NCBI GenBank assembly: GCA_032622095.1 | Contig: CP136061.1 | Coordinates: 62,561,127 to 62,625,126, forward strand | Reading direction: 5' to 3' | Length of the DNA stretch: 64,000 nt | Source: Siphonodentalium dalli | Taxonomy: Eukaryota; Mollusca; Scaphopoda; Gadilida; Siphonodentaliidae | Shown: in pieces, positions 11,161-22,482 of the stretch | Numbering within the stretch: position 1 is the stretch's first letter | Layout of the letters: every line of letters begins with the position of its first letter | Program-made: the position numbers and the translations under genes | The notes under the pieces: model-generated | The model's database searches: none | What the model saw: only the letters and a program-made list of their open reading frames with translations | What the model was told of the DNA's origin: nothing

Positions 11161-12657
11161 TTACAATGGACGAGACACGGGTTGCTGTACGCCATTCCTT
11201 ATCATTGTGCTGAGAACGTACAGGAACTTCGCAGAATATAGTACTAGTTCCTTGAGGCAGTGAGATATGTGTTCTGTTTGGGTTTCCAGAGAACTTCCGA
11301 GGAGGGTTGCTACCAGGTCATCTCTGGCTAACGACGCAAGGTGAAAATATTCGGGTATGCCGAAACGAGAGATAATCCCTTCCCAAAAAGAGTTTCTAAT
11401 AATGAGTGCGGCTGGAGAAGAGCATACGAACATGGCGTGGTCGATTTCGTTCGAGTACACTTCGCTGCAGAGATGACACACTAAATTGTTGGCATAGGTA
11501 GTCCTGTTGAGAAGCAGTACTAAGTTTTTGAGATATTTCAACATGTGAGCGTTTCCATGGAGAAGTTTCCAGACTGCCCAGTTTGATAGGGGATTAGGGT
11601 GAACTTTCCACAGAATTCGCAAGGATGGATCGGACGAAACTTTGGTCTGCCACGAGGAAATGAACGTTCCCCTGACAGCTGCCTTCACAAGAGTTATCCA
11701 CGTTGACAGTTTTGGGAAGACCCCAATGTCCAGGTAGTCGTTCAAATAGTTCAAAAGATCGTATTTGGCTAATATGGAGAACATTTCCTGTACAAAACCA
11801 CTGGAGCGACTGTATAGTCTGTAGAGGTGTGCTTTCAGGACAAACAGTCGTAATGGTAATTGATGGCCGAACGGTAGATGGATAAGACGTCCCATAAAGC
11901 AAAGTTTTTTGATATGCAGTTGATATTCAATTGGTAGAAATCCAAGAAGACCTAGCGATAGCCTAGTTGACGCTCGTTTTGGGAGGGATTGTGCGTATTT
12001 GAGACATGTTCTGGCGGCTTTGTTCATAATGGTGATGGCGGAACTTTGATAAAAAGGAACCACCTCGACACCGTAGAGAGCTCTCGGTAGAACAACAGTT
12101 TTGAGGACATTTGTCATGGTGATGGGTGTAGTGGATTTCATAAGTTTGTTACCCATGATATTGAAAAAGTTGTTCCTCATTTTTGTCGACACAGAAGAGG
12201 CGGAATTGACCTGCTTCGCAAACTTGTCCTGAATTAAACCAAGATGGGCACATTCTGTAACTTCCTGAATAGTTTGATTGCCCAACCTCCATATCCTTCC
12301 CGAGCGGTCATATGAGTTTTTATTCTCGTTGAATACAACACTTTTGCTATTCGTGGAGGAGAATTCGAATCGCCACCGCCTGCTATATTTCACACATATG
12401 TTCAACAAGGATTCTAGACCGGATTTCGATAGCGACAGAAGAGCGATGTCGTCGGCAGTAGTAGGGGCGCCACATGGGATATTGCAGATTCTTAGTCCGT
12501 ATGGAGAAGTTGCTAGTTCGTTAAGTAGGTCGTCTATGAAGACGAGATAGCAGATAGGTGACAGAACGCCACCTTGTCGAGTAGATTGCAGTATTTTGAA
12601 AATATATAATGAAAATGCACATGCGTCTGTTAGAATGTCGCCACTATAGGTGTAAAG
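11161..12657 (-). pseudogene. 5'-truncated non-LTR retrotransposon reverse transcriptase
   Basis: An open frame of about 498 codons on the minus strand encodes the C-terminal part of a non-LTR retrotransposon polyprotein. It makes cDNA at the insertion site by target-primed reverse transcription. Near the start are RT palm motifs: RQGGVLSP, then an IDDLL stretch, then PTTADDIALLS. The second aspartate pair is the catalytic ADD box, with T in place of the usual Y. A connection region follows with VLPRALYGVEV, and near the end a C-x2-C-x9-H-x4-C cluster (CHLC...HAMFVC) typical of RT tails. Upstream of 12657 an in-frame stop ends the frame, and the fingers domain, endonuclease and ORF1 are absent, so this is a dead 5'-truncated copy. 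The frame extends about 83 codons beyond the first TTG at 12408. The surviving length without a stop suggests a fairly recent insertion. Confidence 0.85.
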
Positions 12658-13951
12658 TTATATTAAGGCCACAGAATCGCCACCACAAACACACCAACAT
12701 ATTCAACGTATCACACTGAAACCATTATGTTCCATGTTTAATATATAATAACTAGCAGGTTAGCCAGCCACTGGCGTGCTTGGTCAGAAACATAACAATG
12801 TTTTATGTTTTGTTTGTGTTTTTCAATGAGTTAATATTGGGTTTTTCAATATTTTACCCGATTTGACCTTGAATTGATCATTTTCAAGGTCAAGGTCATG
12901 TCGGGTCACAATATATAATTTGTGGGTACCCGTTTGAAGGTTAAGACTGACCCGATGAAAAATTCCCCCGTTCCTAGGAACGACAGACATAAGAATGTTT
13001 CACACAATGCGACGTCGACGATCCCCGTGTGTTTTTACACTTATATACGAAGTTTGAGCTCACCTAGGGCGGAAAAACTTACCCGATCCGCGTTCTTAGG
13101 AACACAACACGCTCCGCGTTCTTAGGAACACAACACGTTCATGTCTATACACGCCCAGACCCAGAAGAGGTATGATTTTTTTTAACCTGCCCGTGGCCAT
13201 TGAGCAGCCCCTGACAGAGGTTGTCCACCCTTACGAGATGGTCAATAGTCCCCGCAAAGTTAATCCCGTCGTGAACCCCATCCTCGCAAAGAGCGGACAG
13301 TCAATTAATCCCGTCGTGAACGCCATCACCAACGCGACGTAATTTTGTTTGGTATCATGTGTTGCGTTCTAAAAATAGGAAAGCACTTGTTGGTTTGTAA
13401 CCGGGATTTCTGAGAAGCATTATGCCTATAACTACCCCCCCCCCCCCTAAGCCCTGACCTAAGTGTCATACATACTATAACAATGATGTTGTAAGAGTAC
13501 TATTGCATCCAATAAATCTCCCCGCATAGGAAACCACTCAATGTTCCCGTATATCTCTCTGCAGATGCTAATAACGTTGAATGGTAAACAGACGCTCTTT
13601 ATAGCGATGCGTTAAAAACAAACTCTCATTAAATAATCACTTGGTTAACCCACGCCGTGCCTTTGCGGTGATTTGGGAGTGGATAAAGGGTGCTCGGAGC
13701 TTCTCCAAAACGCGACAACTACGGTGTTCGTGGGTTTTTACCCTTAGATGGGAAGTTTGAACTCAATCGAGCCAGCCGTTTTCGATTCTATAAAGTACAT
13801 ATAATATATATATATATATATACGGAAGTCTCAAAATATATAGTATAGAAGATAATATACAAGCGCCGTTATAAACCCACGTCTGGGCACGTTCTCTGTC
13901 AAAGCCATTGCATAACAATCTAATGAGGTTCCTCATATAATTTACTCCAGT
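12658..13951. other. Unassigned sequence with small repeats
   Basis: No exon recognised. Contains a 25-bp direct repeat (two copies of CCGCGTTCTTAGGAACACAA plus CACG at about 13088-13138), a homopolymeric C run at about 13434-13447, and a (TA)n microsatellite at about 13801-13820. GGTCAAGGTCATGTCGGGTC at 12889-12908 recalls the motif style of other invertebrate repeats but was not assigned. Confidence 0.5.
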
Positions 13952-13955
13952 TTAA

Positions 13956-14299
13956 AGGGGGTCTGTTCACTAAATCCGGCCATTTATTGGACCATCTCCT
14001 TTCATACTCAACATAATATATATATGCAACAAATGAATGAATTTGAGCCATGTATTAGTGCAAAATACACATGAACGATGCAAGTGACATTGTAATTATA
14101 ATGATAATTAATTTATGACTCCAGTCATAAATTCATTTTCATTATAATTACCATGTTGATTAATTGTATTGTTCATATGGTAAATGAGTGTAATTTTGCA
14201 CTAATCCATGGCTCAAATTCATTCATTTGTTGCATATATTCTGTTGAGTTTAAAAGGAGATGGTCCCAAAAATGGACAAATTTAGTGTACAGTACTCCT
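13956..14299. mobile_element. TTAA-flanked palindromic MITE, family Q copy 1
   Basis: TTAA at 13952-13955 and 14300-14303. Nearly the whole 344 bp is an imperfect foldback centred near 14118: left AGGGGGTCTGTTCACTAAAT, right the complement of AGGAGTACTGTACACTAAAT. The inner arms share GAATGAATTTGAGCCATG and its complement. A rearranged relative lies at 46130-46623. Non-coding. Confidence 0.85.
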
Positions 14300-14743
14300 T
14301 TAATTTAATTTTATGATCAGGTAATTTACCATGACCTTTCTCCAATACAGACAACAAGATGAGTCAATATATCCACCATGCAGTCACGCTCAGCTATTGA
14401 AAAGGCCAAGATGTGCAAAAACCTTGATAGTTGTAAACATAATTGTGTAATAAATAATCAGCAATGAACAGATACCTTTATAAATATTCAAATTATTAAA
14501 TTCTTCACGTCAGCAGCCACTTGCCTTTTTTCTATTAATGCGGTTAAGTTAGTTTGTCACTTAGATGTTTCTGAAAATGATATTATCTCTTGTTTGTCAC
14601 TTCAGAAATGACTTGAAGATCGATTGGGGTCATTGTATTTTGACCGGCAGTATAATTAAACAAAATGTTTGAATCACTTCCAACTGTGTTTAATTACTCT
14701 GCCAGTGAAAACCAATGCCCAGTACATTTCAATAGAACATTAA

Positions 14744-14912
14744 CCCTTTCATGACTGGAGTTCCCATAGGGCGCCTCGCATATATAAGAGAATGCATTGG
14801 CCTAACAATATTTACATTGACCTTGTACGCCAGTGCATTCTCTTGTATATGCGATGCTCCCTATGCACATAGTATTTAATGATGCACCAGCGCAGCTCCC
14901 GTCACGAAAGGG
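14744..14912. mobile_element. 169-bp TTAA-flanked MITE
   Basis: TTAA at 14740-14743 and 14913-14916. Terminal inverted repeats read CCCTTTCATGACTGGAG on the left and CCCTTTCGTGACGGGAG on the complement of the right end. CCC next to a TTAA duplication is the classic piggyBac-type terminus. The core carries the same CGCATATATAAGAGAATGCA module as the TA-type 368-bp MITEs. Confidence 0.85.
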
Positions 14913-14916
14913 TTAA

Positions 14917-16005
14917 TAATATGAACAACTTCTCAAAACTACCGAAACACTTGTAAGTAACACATTGTTCATCAAATTCCAACACAGTCTCCCAATAACA
15001 ACAGCGAAAACAGTTAAAAGATCAACTTTGTTTCATTATTAGAATCAGTTTCTTGTATATATGCAGCTAAACTCGTGAACCCGGTTTATGTTTCATTACA
15101 TGTGCAGTCACTTGTATAGGATATACATTCGAGAAGTTCGATGTAAATGTGGTAGGAGCTTGAACTGTTTTGATTAAATTGATGCACATCAGTCATCCAG
15201 CTGGATTTTCGGTTATTGTGCAATAAAATAATTTTAAAATCCCATATGAATCAATAGTGATATCAGCACTCAGCCTAACACGGTGCTTATAGACGTTCAA
15301 CCCACATAATTATAAACTTAGATTCAACAGTCTGGAGCTAGTGATCTCCCAGGGAATATGGCAGCGGGGTGTAATAAAATCTATTATATGTGGGAAATCT
15401 AACGTCAAATTGGTGAGAAGTGTCGGTAGGGTCTCTCTATGTTCACACCATTAAAAGTCGTCTCTCCCCATTGATCATAAACTAAGTGGTAATATCTCAC
15501 ATAAGCTTGGCTAAACATCGCCGATCCACAGACATATTTCATTTATTTCCTGAAAAGAAACTCGATAAGGCAAAAAATCCAATTATCCGATCGCGGTACA
15601 AAATAATTGGTATCGAATAAACAGCTTTTTTTCGTGTCAAAGTTGCTCCGAACCGGACACTAATATGGCTGGTGAAATACGAAAGTAACGCGATTTCAAA
15701 ATAAATGAATCGTTTCGAACTGCTATTAACTGTTCGTTTCGTGAATGAATATTCCATTTTGAGTCCACACTTCTGGCGTTTCGGTTAAGCCAAAGAAAAT
15801 TAAATATCTGTTCCGAATTACTTGTAAAACAAAATACTAGGCTCGGCAGGAATGACTTAAAATTGTTTAAATACTGTGTATATAGATATTGTAAATCTAC
15901 TTCACTGGTAAATAATGTGTAGATATCGAGTTTTGTTATGTCACTCATTTGAAAGAGTTGTCAGTTATACTAAGAGGCGATCTAATTAATATATGGGACA
16001 TAACT
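14917..16005. other. Unassigned sequence, no gene seen
   Basis: ORFs at 15539-15948 (minus strand, overlapping frames of 72 and 103 codons) are phenylalanine/serine-rich translations of A/T-rich DNA without a recognisable domain. Nothing else was supported. Confidence 0.45.
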
Positions 16006-16010
16006 TGGTT

Positions 16011-16127
16011 TATTTGACATTAGGCCTGATATCAGCCCGAGGTAACCGCATATCAACTTTCGGTCTCAGGCTGATATAAAGTTACCTCGAGCTGATATCG
16101 GGTCTAATATCAAACAAACCAAGTACT
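16011..16127. repeat. Hairpin-forming short inverted repeat
   Basis: Arms of about 44 bp: ACTTGGTTTATTTGACATTA onward pairs with ...AATATCAAACAAACCAAGT, with GCCTGATATCAGCCCGAGGT-type sequence and its complement nearer the loop. About 117 bp in total. Likely a small MITE remnant; no clear target duplication. Confidence 0.7.
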
Positions 16128-16234
16128 ATCCTCTAATTATTATATGTTGTATTTATATCCAACGTTCAGAGCCTTGGATAAGCGCTATATACAAATATCA
16201 TATTATTATGAGACTAAAACAATGGGTTATGTAC

Positions 16235-18290
16235 GGGGTCCTCGGGGCTCAGTCGGTTAGGGGTACAACTTCAAAACGTCTCGCCATCCGGCGCTGGCGA
16301 TGAGGGTTCAAATCAACATGTTTCCATATGGATTTGGGAACTCGAAATCGTTATCTGGTTGAGTTGCCAGTTACTATCCGATGGCCGGTGGTTTGCCGCA
16401 CATGGTCGACGAGTTTATCAGCCATTGAAATCACTGTTACATTAGCCGTTGGTGTGCGGAATTCCTCCACCACTAAAACTGGGGTGTGTCTTTTTACCGG
16501 ATTCCGGATCCCGGATTTCGACCCGGATTTAGGTGTCTTTTTACCGGATTTCGACCCGGATTCGGGTATGAATTTCATGCTTGATATATCACACATTTAA
16601 CCCATTAAAAGCCGTTTCTGACACGATTAAACCAATATAGGGATGTCGTGCTCATTCAACCCGATTAATCGTATTTAAAGGTACATATCGTGCCCGGATC
16701 AGCATACTTCTTATTTGTTCATATAGACACGGCGGTTGGATTGATTTTACGTGATCATGATGGCATTTAAGGGAACACACCATGTCTGGATCCGAATTAA
16801 TTATCTCGTAAGTATTGATCATATTTAAAGGTAGATATCATGTCCGGATCCGGGTTTTTTCTCTCTCTCTTTTTGCCATATAAATTATCGTCTTTTTGAT
16901 ATATTAAATGTCACGTGGAACAAAGTTATAAGTTTATTTTGAGACGTTATACTAGGCTGTTGGATTGATTTCACGGAATGATTATCGCATTTAAAGGTAC
17001 ACACCATGTGCGGAACCGAATTAATTTCCACGTATTTACTGATAATATTTAAAGGTACAGATTATGCCAGGATCCGGATTGTTCTTCTTATAAAGTAATG
17101 CTTATTTAATACAATAAATGTAAACTGAGTCGCGTGGAACCTGGTTCCACGTGACTCCGCTGGCATTTAATGTATAAAATAGGAGTTAATTTATAAGTGA
17201 AAGGAGAACAATCGGGATCCGGGCATAATCTGTACCTTTAAAAATGATTAATAAATACGCGATAATTAATTCGGATCCGTGCATGGCATGCATCTTTAAA
17301 TGCGATCATCGTGATCGTGATCCGTGAAATAAATCCAACAGCCGGGTCTAACATCTCAAAATCAACTTCTAACTTCAGCTGACATTTAATATATTAAATA
17401 GGTGTTAATTTATATGGAGATTTTTTTTTTTAAACCGGATCCGGGCATGGTCTGTGCCATTTAATGTATTAAATACTTGACTATTTATATGAAATAGAAA
17501 AGAACTATTCGTATCCGAATCCGGGAATGATCTGACCTAAACATCAACATCTATAACCTAGTTCCACGCGACTCAGTTTACATTTATTGTATTAAATAAG
17601 CATTACTTTATAAGAAGAAAAATCCGGATCCGGGCATAATCTGTACCTTTAAATATTATCAGTAAATACGTGGAAATTAATTCGGTTCCGCACATGGTGT
17701 CTACTTTTAACTGCGATAATCATTCCGTGAAATCAATCCAACAGCCTAGTATAATGTCTCAAAATCAACTTATAACTTTGTTCCACGTGACATTTAATAT
17801 ATCAAAAAGACGATAATTTATATGGAAAAAAGAGAGAGAGAGAAAAACCGGATCCGGACATGATATCTACCTTTAAATATGATCAATAATTACGAGATAA
17901 TTAATTCGGATCCGGACATGGTGTGTTCCCTTAAATGCCATCATGATCACGTAAAATCAATCCAACCGCCGTGTCTATATGAAAAAATAAGAAGTATGCT
18001 GATCCGGGCACGATATGTACCTTTAAATACGCTTAATCGGGTTGAATGAGCACGACAGCCCTATATTGGTTTAATCGTGTCAGAAACGGCTTTTAATGGG
18101 TTAAATGTGTGATAAAACAAGCATGAAATTCATACCCGAATCCGGGTCGAAATCCGGTAAAAAGACACCTAAATCCGGGTCGAAATCCGGGATCCGGAAT
18201 CCGGAATCCGGTAAAAAGACACACCCCTAAAACTGGCTGTGTCGTGATATGGCTTTAATTGCTGAAAGTGACATTTAACCTCAATCAATC
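16235..18290 (+). mobile_element. tRNA-derived SINE split by a foldback insertion
   Basis: Flanked by a 13-bp direct repeat ATGGGTTATGTAC at 16222-16234 and 18291-18303. The 5' head resembles a tRNA gene: a GGCTCAGTCGGTTAG A-box region near 16246 and a GGTTCAAATC B box at 16305-16314, giving an internal RNA polymerase III promoter. The 3' end is an ATCA-rich stretch at about 18281-18290. Without the 16482-18226 insertion and its duplicated 9 bp the SINE is about 300 bp, a normal size. Retroposition would have depended on a LINE-encoded enzyme. Confidence 0.85.
16482..18226. mobile_element. 1,745-bp long-TIR foldback with 9-bp target duplication
   Basis: Direct repeats CTAAAACTG at 16473-16481 and 18227-18235 flank inverted ends GGGTGTGTCTTTTTACCGG. 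The arms are about 680 bp (16482-17160 and about 17545-18226) with high identity by eye. They are built from repeated modules of the type CCGGATCCGG, TTTAAAGGTACA and AATTAATTCGGATCC, each occurring several times per arm. The central ~385 bp carries further copies of those modules. A 9-bp duplication with long TIRs fits Mutator-like or Foldback elements; no transposase is encoded. Confidence 0.85.
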
Positions 18291-18303
18291 ATGGGTTATG
18301 TAC

Positions 18304-19116
18304 AAATAAAAGTACCCAAGAGGAGATGTTTCCACTTGGAGTCAAGAACTGACTGGTGTGCAAACATATACTCTAAAACACTTATAGCACACAAAATTAA
18401 CATAATAATACAGGTGGAATAAATAATGAATGAGTGTGCACTTGTTTGGTTGTGAGAAATAAGTTTAATCGGCCATATTGGAGCTGAAGGGGTCAGTCTC
18501 ACACACAAAAATGCTAAAGGGTTCACAGATTTTGACAATGTGTTGAAGTGTACACAGGTTTTGAAATCTCGTTCTAAATGACTTTTAGTTTTCGTGTCTG
18601 CCATAATTACTGTTAAAGAATATTTGTATATGTTGCAAGGAAATTAAACTGAACTGAAAACGAACTGCTGATTGGCGCCATATTTTCAGGAACACAGTTA
18701 AAGTAACCATGTGTACCCTTCAGCACATTTTCAAAACCTGTGTACCCTTCAGCACATTTTTTGATGAGAGTGATCCCTTCAGCCATAATGGATCCAACCA
18801 TCCACGTTCAGTGGTTTTAGCGATACAGGTCAAAGTTCTGGAGTAGCATTTCCATGGAAAATGCTGCTCCAGAACTTTGACCTGTAGCATTAGAATCACG
18901 GGACGGGGCATGATATATCCAATATGGCCTCGACTCAGTGACAATACGTAATCGTGTGTTCTGGAAGTTCGTAGTCGTTATTGAAATCCTGATATCGTGA
19001 AGCCTTACCTGGAACAGAACATCGTTACATATAATTTCTTTGATTGGCCATACGTTTGGTACTTAAAACACCGCAAAGGGGATAAAACAAATGTAGTAAG
19101 TGGCAGGTACACGTAT
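18304..19116. other. Mostly unassigned sequence with one hairpin
   Basis: No exon recognised. Contains the hairpin at 18825-18887 and short local direct repeats at 18708-18785 (CCCTTCAGCACATTTT-type). Minus-strand ORFs of 62-102 codons lack any recognisable domain. Confidence 0.45.
18825..18887. repeat. 63-bp near-perfect hairpin
   Basis: ACAGGTCAAAGTTCTGGAG and the following TAGCATTT pair with AAATGCTGCTCCAGAACTTT followed by GACCTGT around a CCATGG loop, about 27 bp of stem with one mismatch. The size and stem resemble a microRNA precursor, but the very small loop is equally consistent with a tiny MITE. Confidence 0.6.
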
Positions 19117-22100
19117 CCAGCCTAGACCATGTCTTCTGTGTCCACAACAGCTTGGGATATCGGTTAGGACGATGATGCTGTTTTTAGACCGAGTCCCGCT
19201 AATTGCTCTTCTGTAACGGTTGTTATGCCCAGAATCGTGGGCGGGAGTTATAGACCATGGGATGAAAATCCTAAGCTGTCATTGCTCTGCAACTTTTGAG
19301 GTACTACATAATTTTGGTAAATGTTGGAAGGTTACGTGTCAATAAACATATTTCGCAAATGTTCTGGCCTCGGGAGTTGCACATTTTCGAATGCAGAGCA
19401 AAAGTTTATCTGAAAAATATACCGCTGGTGCACGCGGTTCGTTCCATCATGATATTCCGTTATTTAGACGCATTCTGTCAATAATATCAAAGGTCGATAA
19501 ATATGCAATCAATGTAAATGGATTCCTCCAAAAACAATCAACACTTTACCAGGAAGTTATACAATACATAAACCCGATACAGTTTCAAATCAAGAAACAG
19601 ATTAAAGTCACAACAATAATTACATCAATTACACGTGCCATTCCGATTAATTGAATTTCTGGAATCGGAAGCGAAACCAAGCGCGCGATTGTCCGGAAAA
19701 TTAGTATTACGCCAGGTCTTAACGGGAAACTATTTTTACTTCACGCGGCACTTTCTCTTTATTCTATTTCACCAACAATGGCACTGTTTTTCAGAGATAG
19801 GGCAGACATTATATTAATCCATAATATCTTTTCCGAATATTTACCAGATACAGAGTGCCAGCCGACCAAATCATTTAGATTCTGGTGTGCATATGTCTAT
19901 TTAGGCCTCTATAAGTTGAACTTTTCAAGCACGATGGGTTCGTATTTATCGTTATGTTTTCCGTTAATTATCTTTTGCAATCAAATATCATATGAATTTA
20001 AGCTATTAATTCGTTCATGTGATAATTTTCAACTAACTAGTTTTGTAGATCTCTACTTGCAATTTTCCTCTTTACTTAAATATGCGAGGTGTTTAAATAT
20101 GCGTATATACAATGCAGTCCACGATGTGAAAAGTTTAAGGAATATGTCCATGCATGCTGTTATGTACCGTTTTTACGGGGACGAAAATGATAGGTTCTAG
20201 TTCAGTACAACTCTTGGAGGGCATGTGTCCGAGTCAAATAAGCCTCTATATATTGGCGTGCAGATAACAACAATTCTGGAAATTCCATGTTTTCTATTTT
20301 TGTTTATTTATTTTTACTAAGTTATTTATATACTGAACAGTTCGTGCAAGTTTATGCACATGTAATATCTTGTCCACTATACCGACATATAGCAGTTACA
20401 CATGGTTGACTACATCATGATGATGATATATATACCGCGCATGAAAAGTTATTACAAAACATGCTATAATAATATAACTCTTCATGGAATGACCTCATGC
20501 ATATAAAACAAAGTATATACGATATTTGTATTTGACTGTTTATTGGATCATAAATGCAAGTCGCGAATTATAATGGCGGGGTATTACCTGGCGAAATTTT
20601 AAAACAAGTTGAGGCACTGCATGCATGAGCGTGGCGACCGGGTGGTCCTAACTTTGATCAATATGTTCAACGTTGGACATTCCATGCATACCCGAACCAA
20701 CAGAAGTAATTTGACATTTCAGCCAGAAAATAGATTCGAATATTGACCAATCAGGAAATAAAGATACACAAAATTATTAAGTTTTAAAGAGTATGGGAAT
20801 GTTTGATATCTCGAGGTCAAGGGAGATGTATTAGTATGTAATTCTAAGGTGAACTAAATAAACACACTTTATAGTGACGTCCATATCGATGCATTTATAT
20901 ATCTTGTTATATATATGCTTGTTTTTTATTATTTCGTGAACAATGTTGGACATATCGCACGATTTTTCAGTGACTATTATGACGGGCATTAATAATTCCG
21001 ACAAGCCCATATATATAACCTGTATATGATTTGTTCCACAAGGCCGTTATGTGCATGTATTCGGCGTTTGAGATATTTCTACACATGTAGCTATAATCTA
21101 CTAAATATACGACCATGTCCTGTGGCGAGCGCACGGTGGTCACGATATCGGACACGAGTATACATGTAGCACTCAAGTTCTCAACGGAACATCTGCACAT
21201 GCATTTTCACCTTATAATTTAAAATAAACTTGAATAGTATGATTGTCTGGGTCTATAAGGTTATATGCATGGCGACAAAATGTGTCCCGAGAAATTTTTG
21301 CGCCGTCAAAACTGTAAAACTATACCATTTGTTCAGTTGAACTGTATATATGATCGAAGTCAAGGCCGCGGATCTTGAGAACACGTACCCGGTACTATAT
21401 ATAGGGCCTATTGGCCTTTATTATTTTATGAGCGAAATAATGCACCACAATGTTAGTTAAAATGGTATATCCAAACATAATTTTGTTTTTATTAATTTCA
21501 TCTTTATACCAAAACATTTACTGACCCTCAAGTCGATGCAATTTCAGCGTAGATATTCCGTTAAATACACGTGACGCCCAGAGGAATAACACTATTCGCC
21601 GGTGGAATGCATGTAACGTCAAGAACGGTAACTCTATTTCATCGAACGTCAGGCGCCATTCGGGGGAATTTAATATTCAAAATGTCATTCTGGGCGTAAA
21701 TATGCCGTTCTGTTTGTGCTTTTCGTGTTTATTGAAAGATTTCGTCATATTCCATTTAGTATAATCACCAAATTGTCTGAATTAACTTGTAATAATAAAC
21801 AGGAAAAAAAATTATATTTTAGTGAGAATGTACACGAAAACGGCTAACAAAAACATGTTTTTCTCGCGAATATGCAACTCCCGAAACCAGAACATTTTAC
21901 AATCTGTTACAAGAAAACAATCTTGCTATGAAAATATAAAGTTCTTGTAGTACCCTAAAAGTTGCAGACAAACTTTTTTCTAAGCGTCCTAGGATTTTCA
22001 TCCCATGGTCTATTATATTGCTTTTATGTCTTAGGATTAGGTCAAATGAAAGCTGTGCGTATATAAGCATAGATGGCCGCATTTTTCAAGCATGATGGTA

Positions 22101-22482
22101 TCAAACATGCATATATCAGAGGTTCGTTAAATAGCAAAGCAACGAGATTTATAAGGAAACAAAGCCTAGTTTCCCAGATAATTTCGATTTGTCGCGCTAA
22201 TCAGAAAACGTATGTAAACAATACATTAAATGATCATATCATCACTATATCTTTTTCTATCACGTTAGATGATATAACATTTTGAAGACAGATTAATCGC
22301 GGACATGTTAGGTAATTAATTTCTTTCATGGGTTACGTCGATGCCCGGGCTCCACGTTTACATGTAGTACGTCTTTTGGATGAAAGTCAGTTATAGACGA
22401 GCAAAGGGGCGGGACTCGGTCCAAAAAACAGCATCATCCTAACCAATATCCCAAGACGGAGAAGACTTGGTCTACGCTGGTG
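19117..22482. mobile_element. Candidate 3.4-kb element bounded by inverted repeats
   Basis: Sequence 19117-19200 recurs inverted at about 22409-22482 (CTTGGGATATCGGTTAGGA, GACCGAGTCCCGC), about 80 bp at roughly 85% identity by eye. A second inverted pair lies inside it: TAGACCATGGGATGAAAATC at about 19250 and its complement at about 21990. The interior is A/T-rich with an uncharacterised ORF at 19778-20200. No target duplication or transposase motif was found, so this could be an old DNA transposon or a foldback of duplicated ends. Confidence 0.5.
19778..20200 (+). CDS. Uncharacterised 140-codon ORF, doubtful
   Basis: An ATG-initiated frame of 140 codons inside the inverted-repeat-bounded segment. 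I recognise no domain. It contains a hydrophobic stretch (GSYLSLCFPLIIFCN) that could be one membrane segment, and a second weakly hydrophobic part near the start. Another short frame at 19391-19654 lies just upstream in a different phase. In A/T-rich DNA a 140-codon frame can arise by chance, and there are no splice sites or homology to support it. If real, its position makes it a candidate product of the surrounding element. Confidence 0.12.
   Translation: MALFFRDRADIILIHNIFSEYLPDTECQPTKSFRFWCAYVYLGLYKLNFSSTMGSYLSLCFPLIIFCNQISYEFKLLIRSCDNFQLTSFVDLYLQFSSLLKYARCLNMRIYNAVHDVKSLRNMSMHAVMYRFYGDENDRF

Noticed and set aside
16235-16315. Genuine tRNA gene
   Set aside because: A and B boxes are present, but the acceptor stem does not close, the A box deviates and the unit continues into a ~300-bp body with a target duplication. 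It is a SINE.
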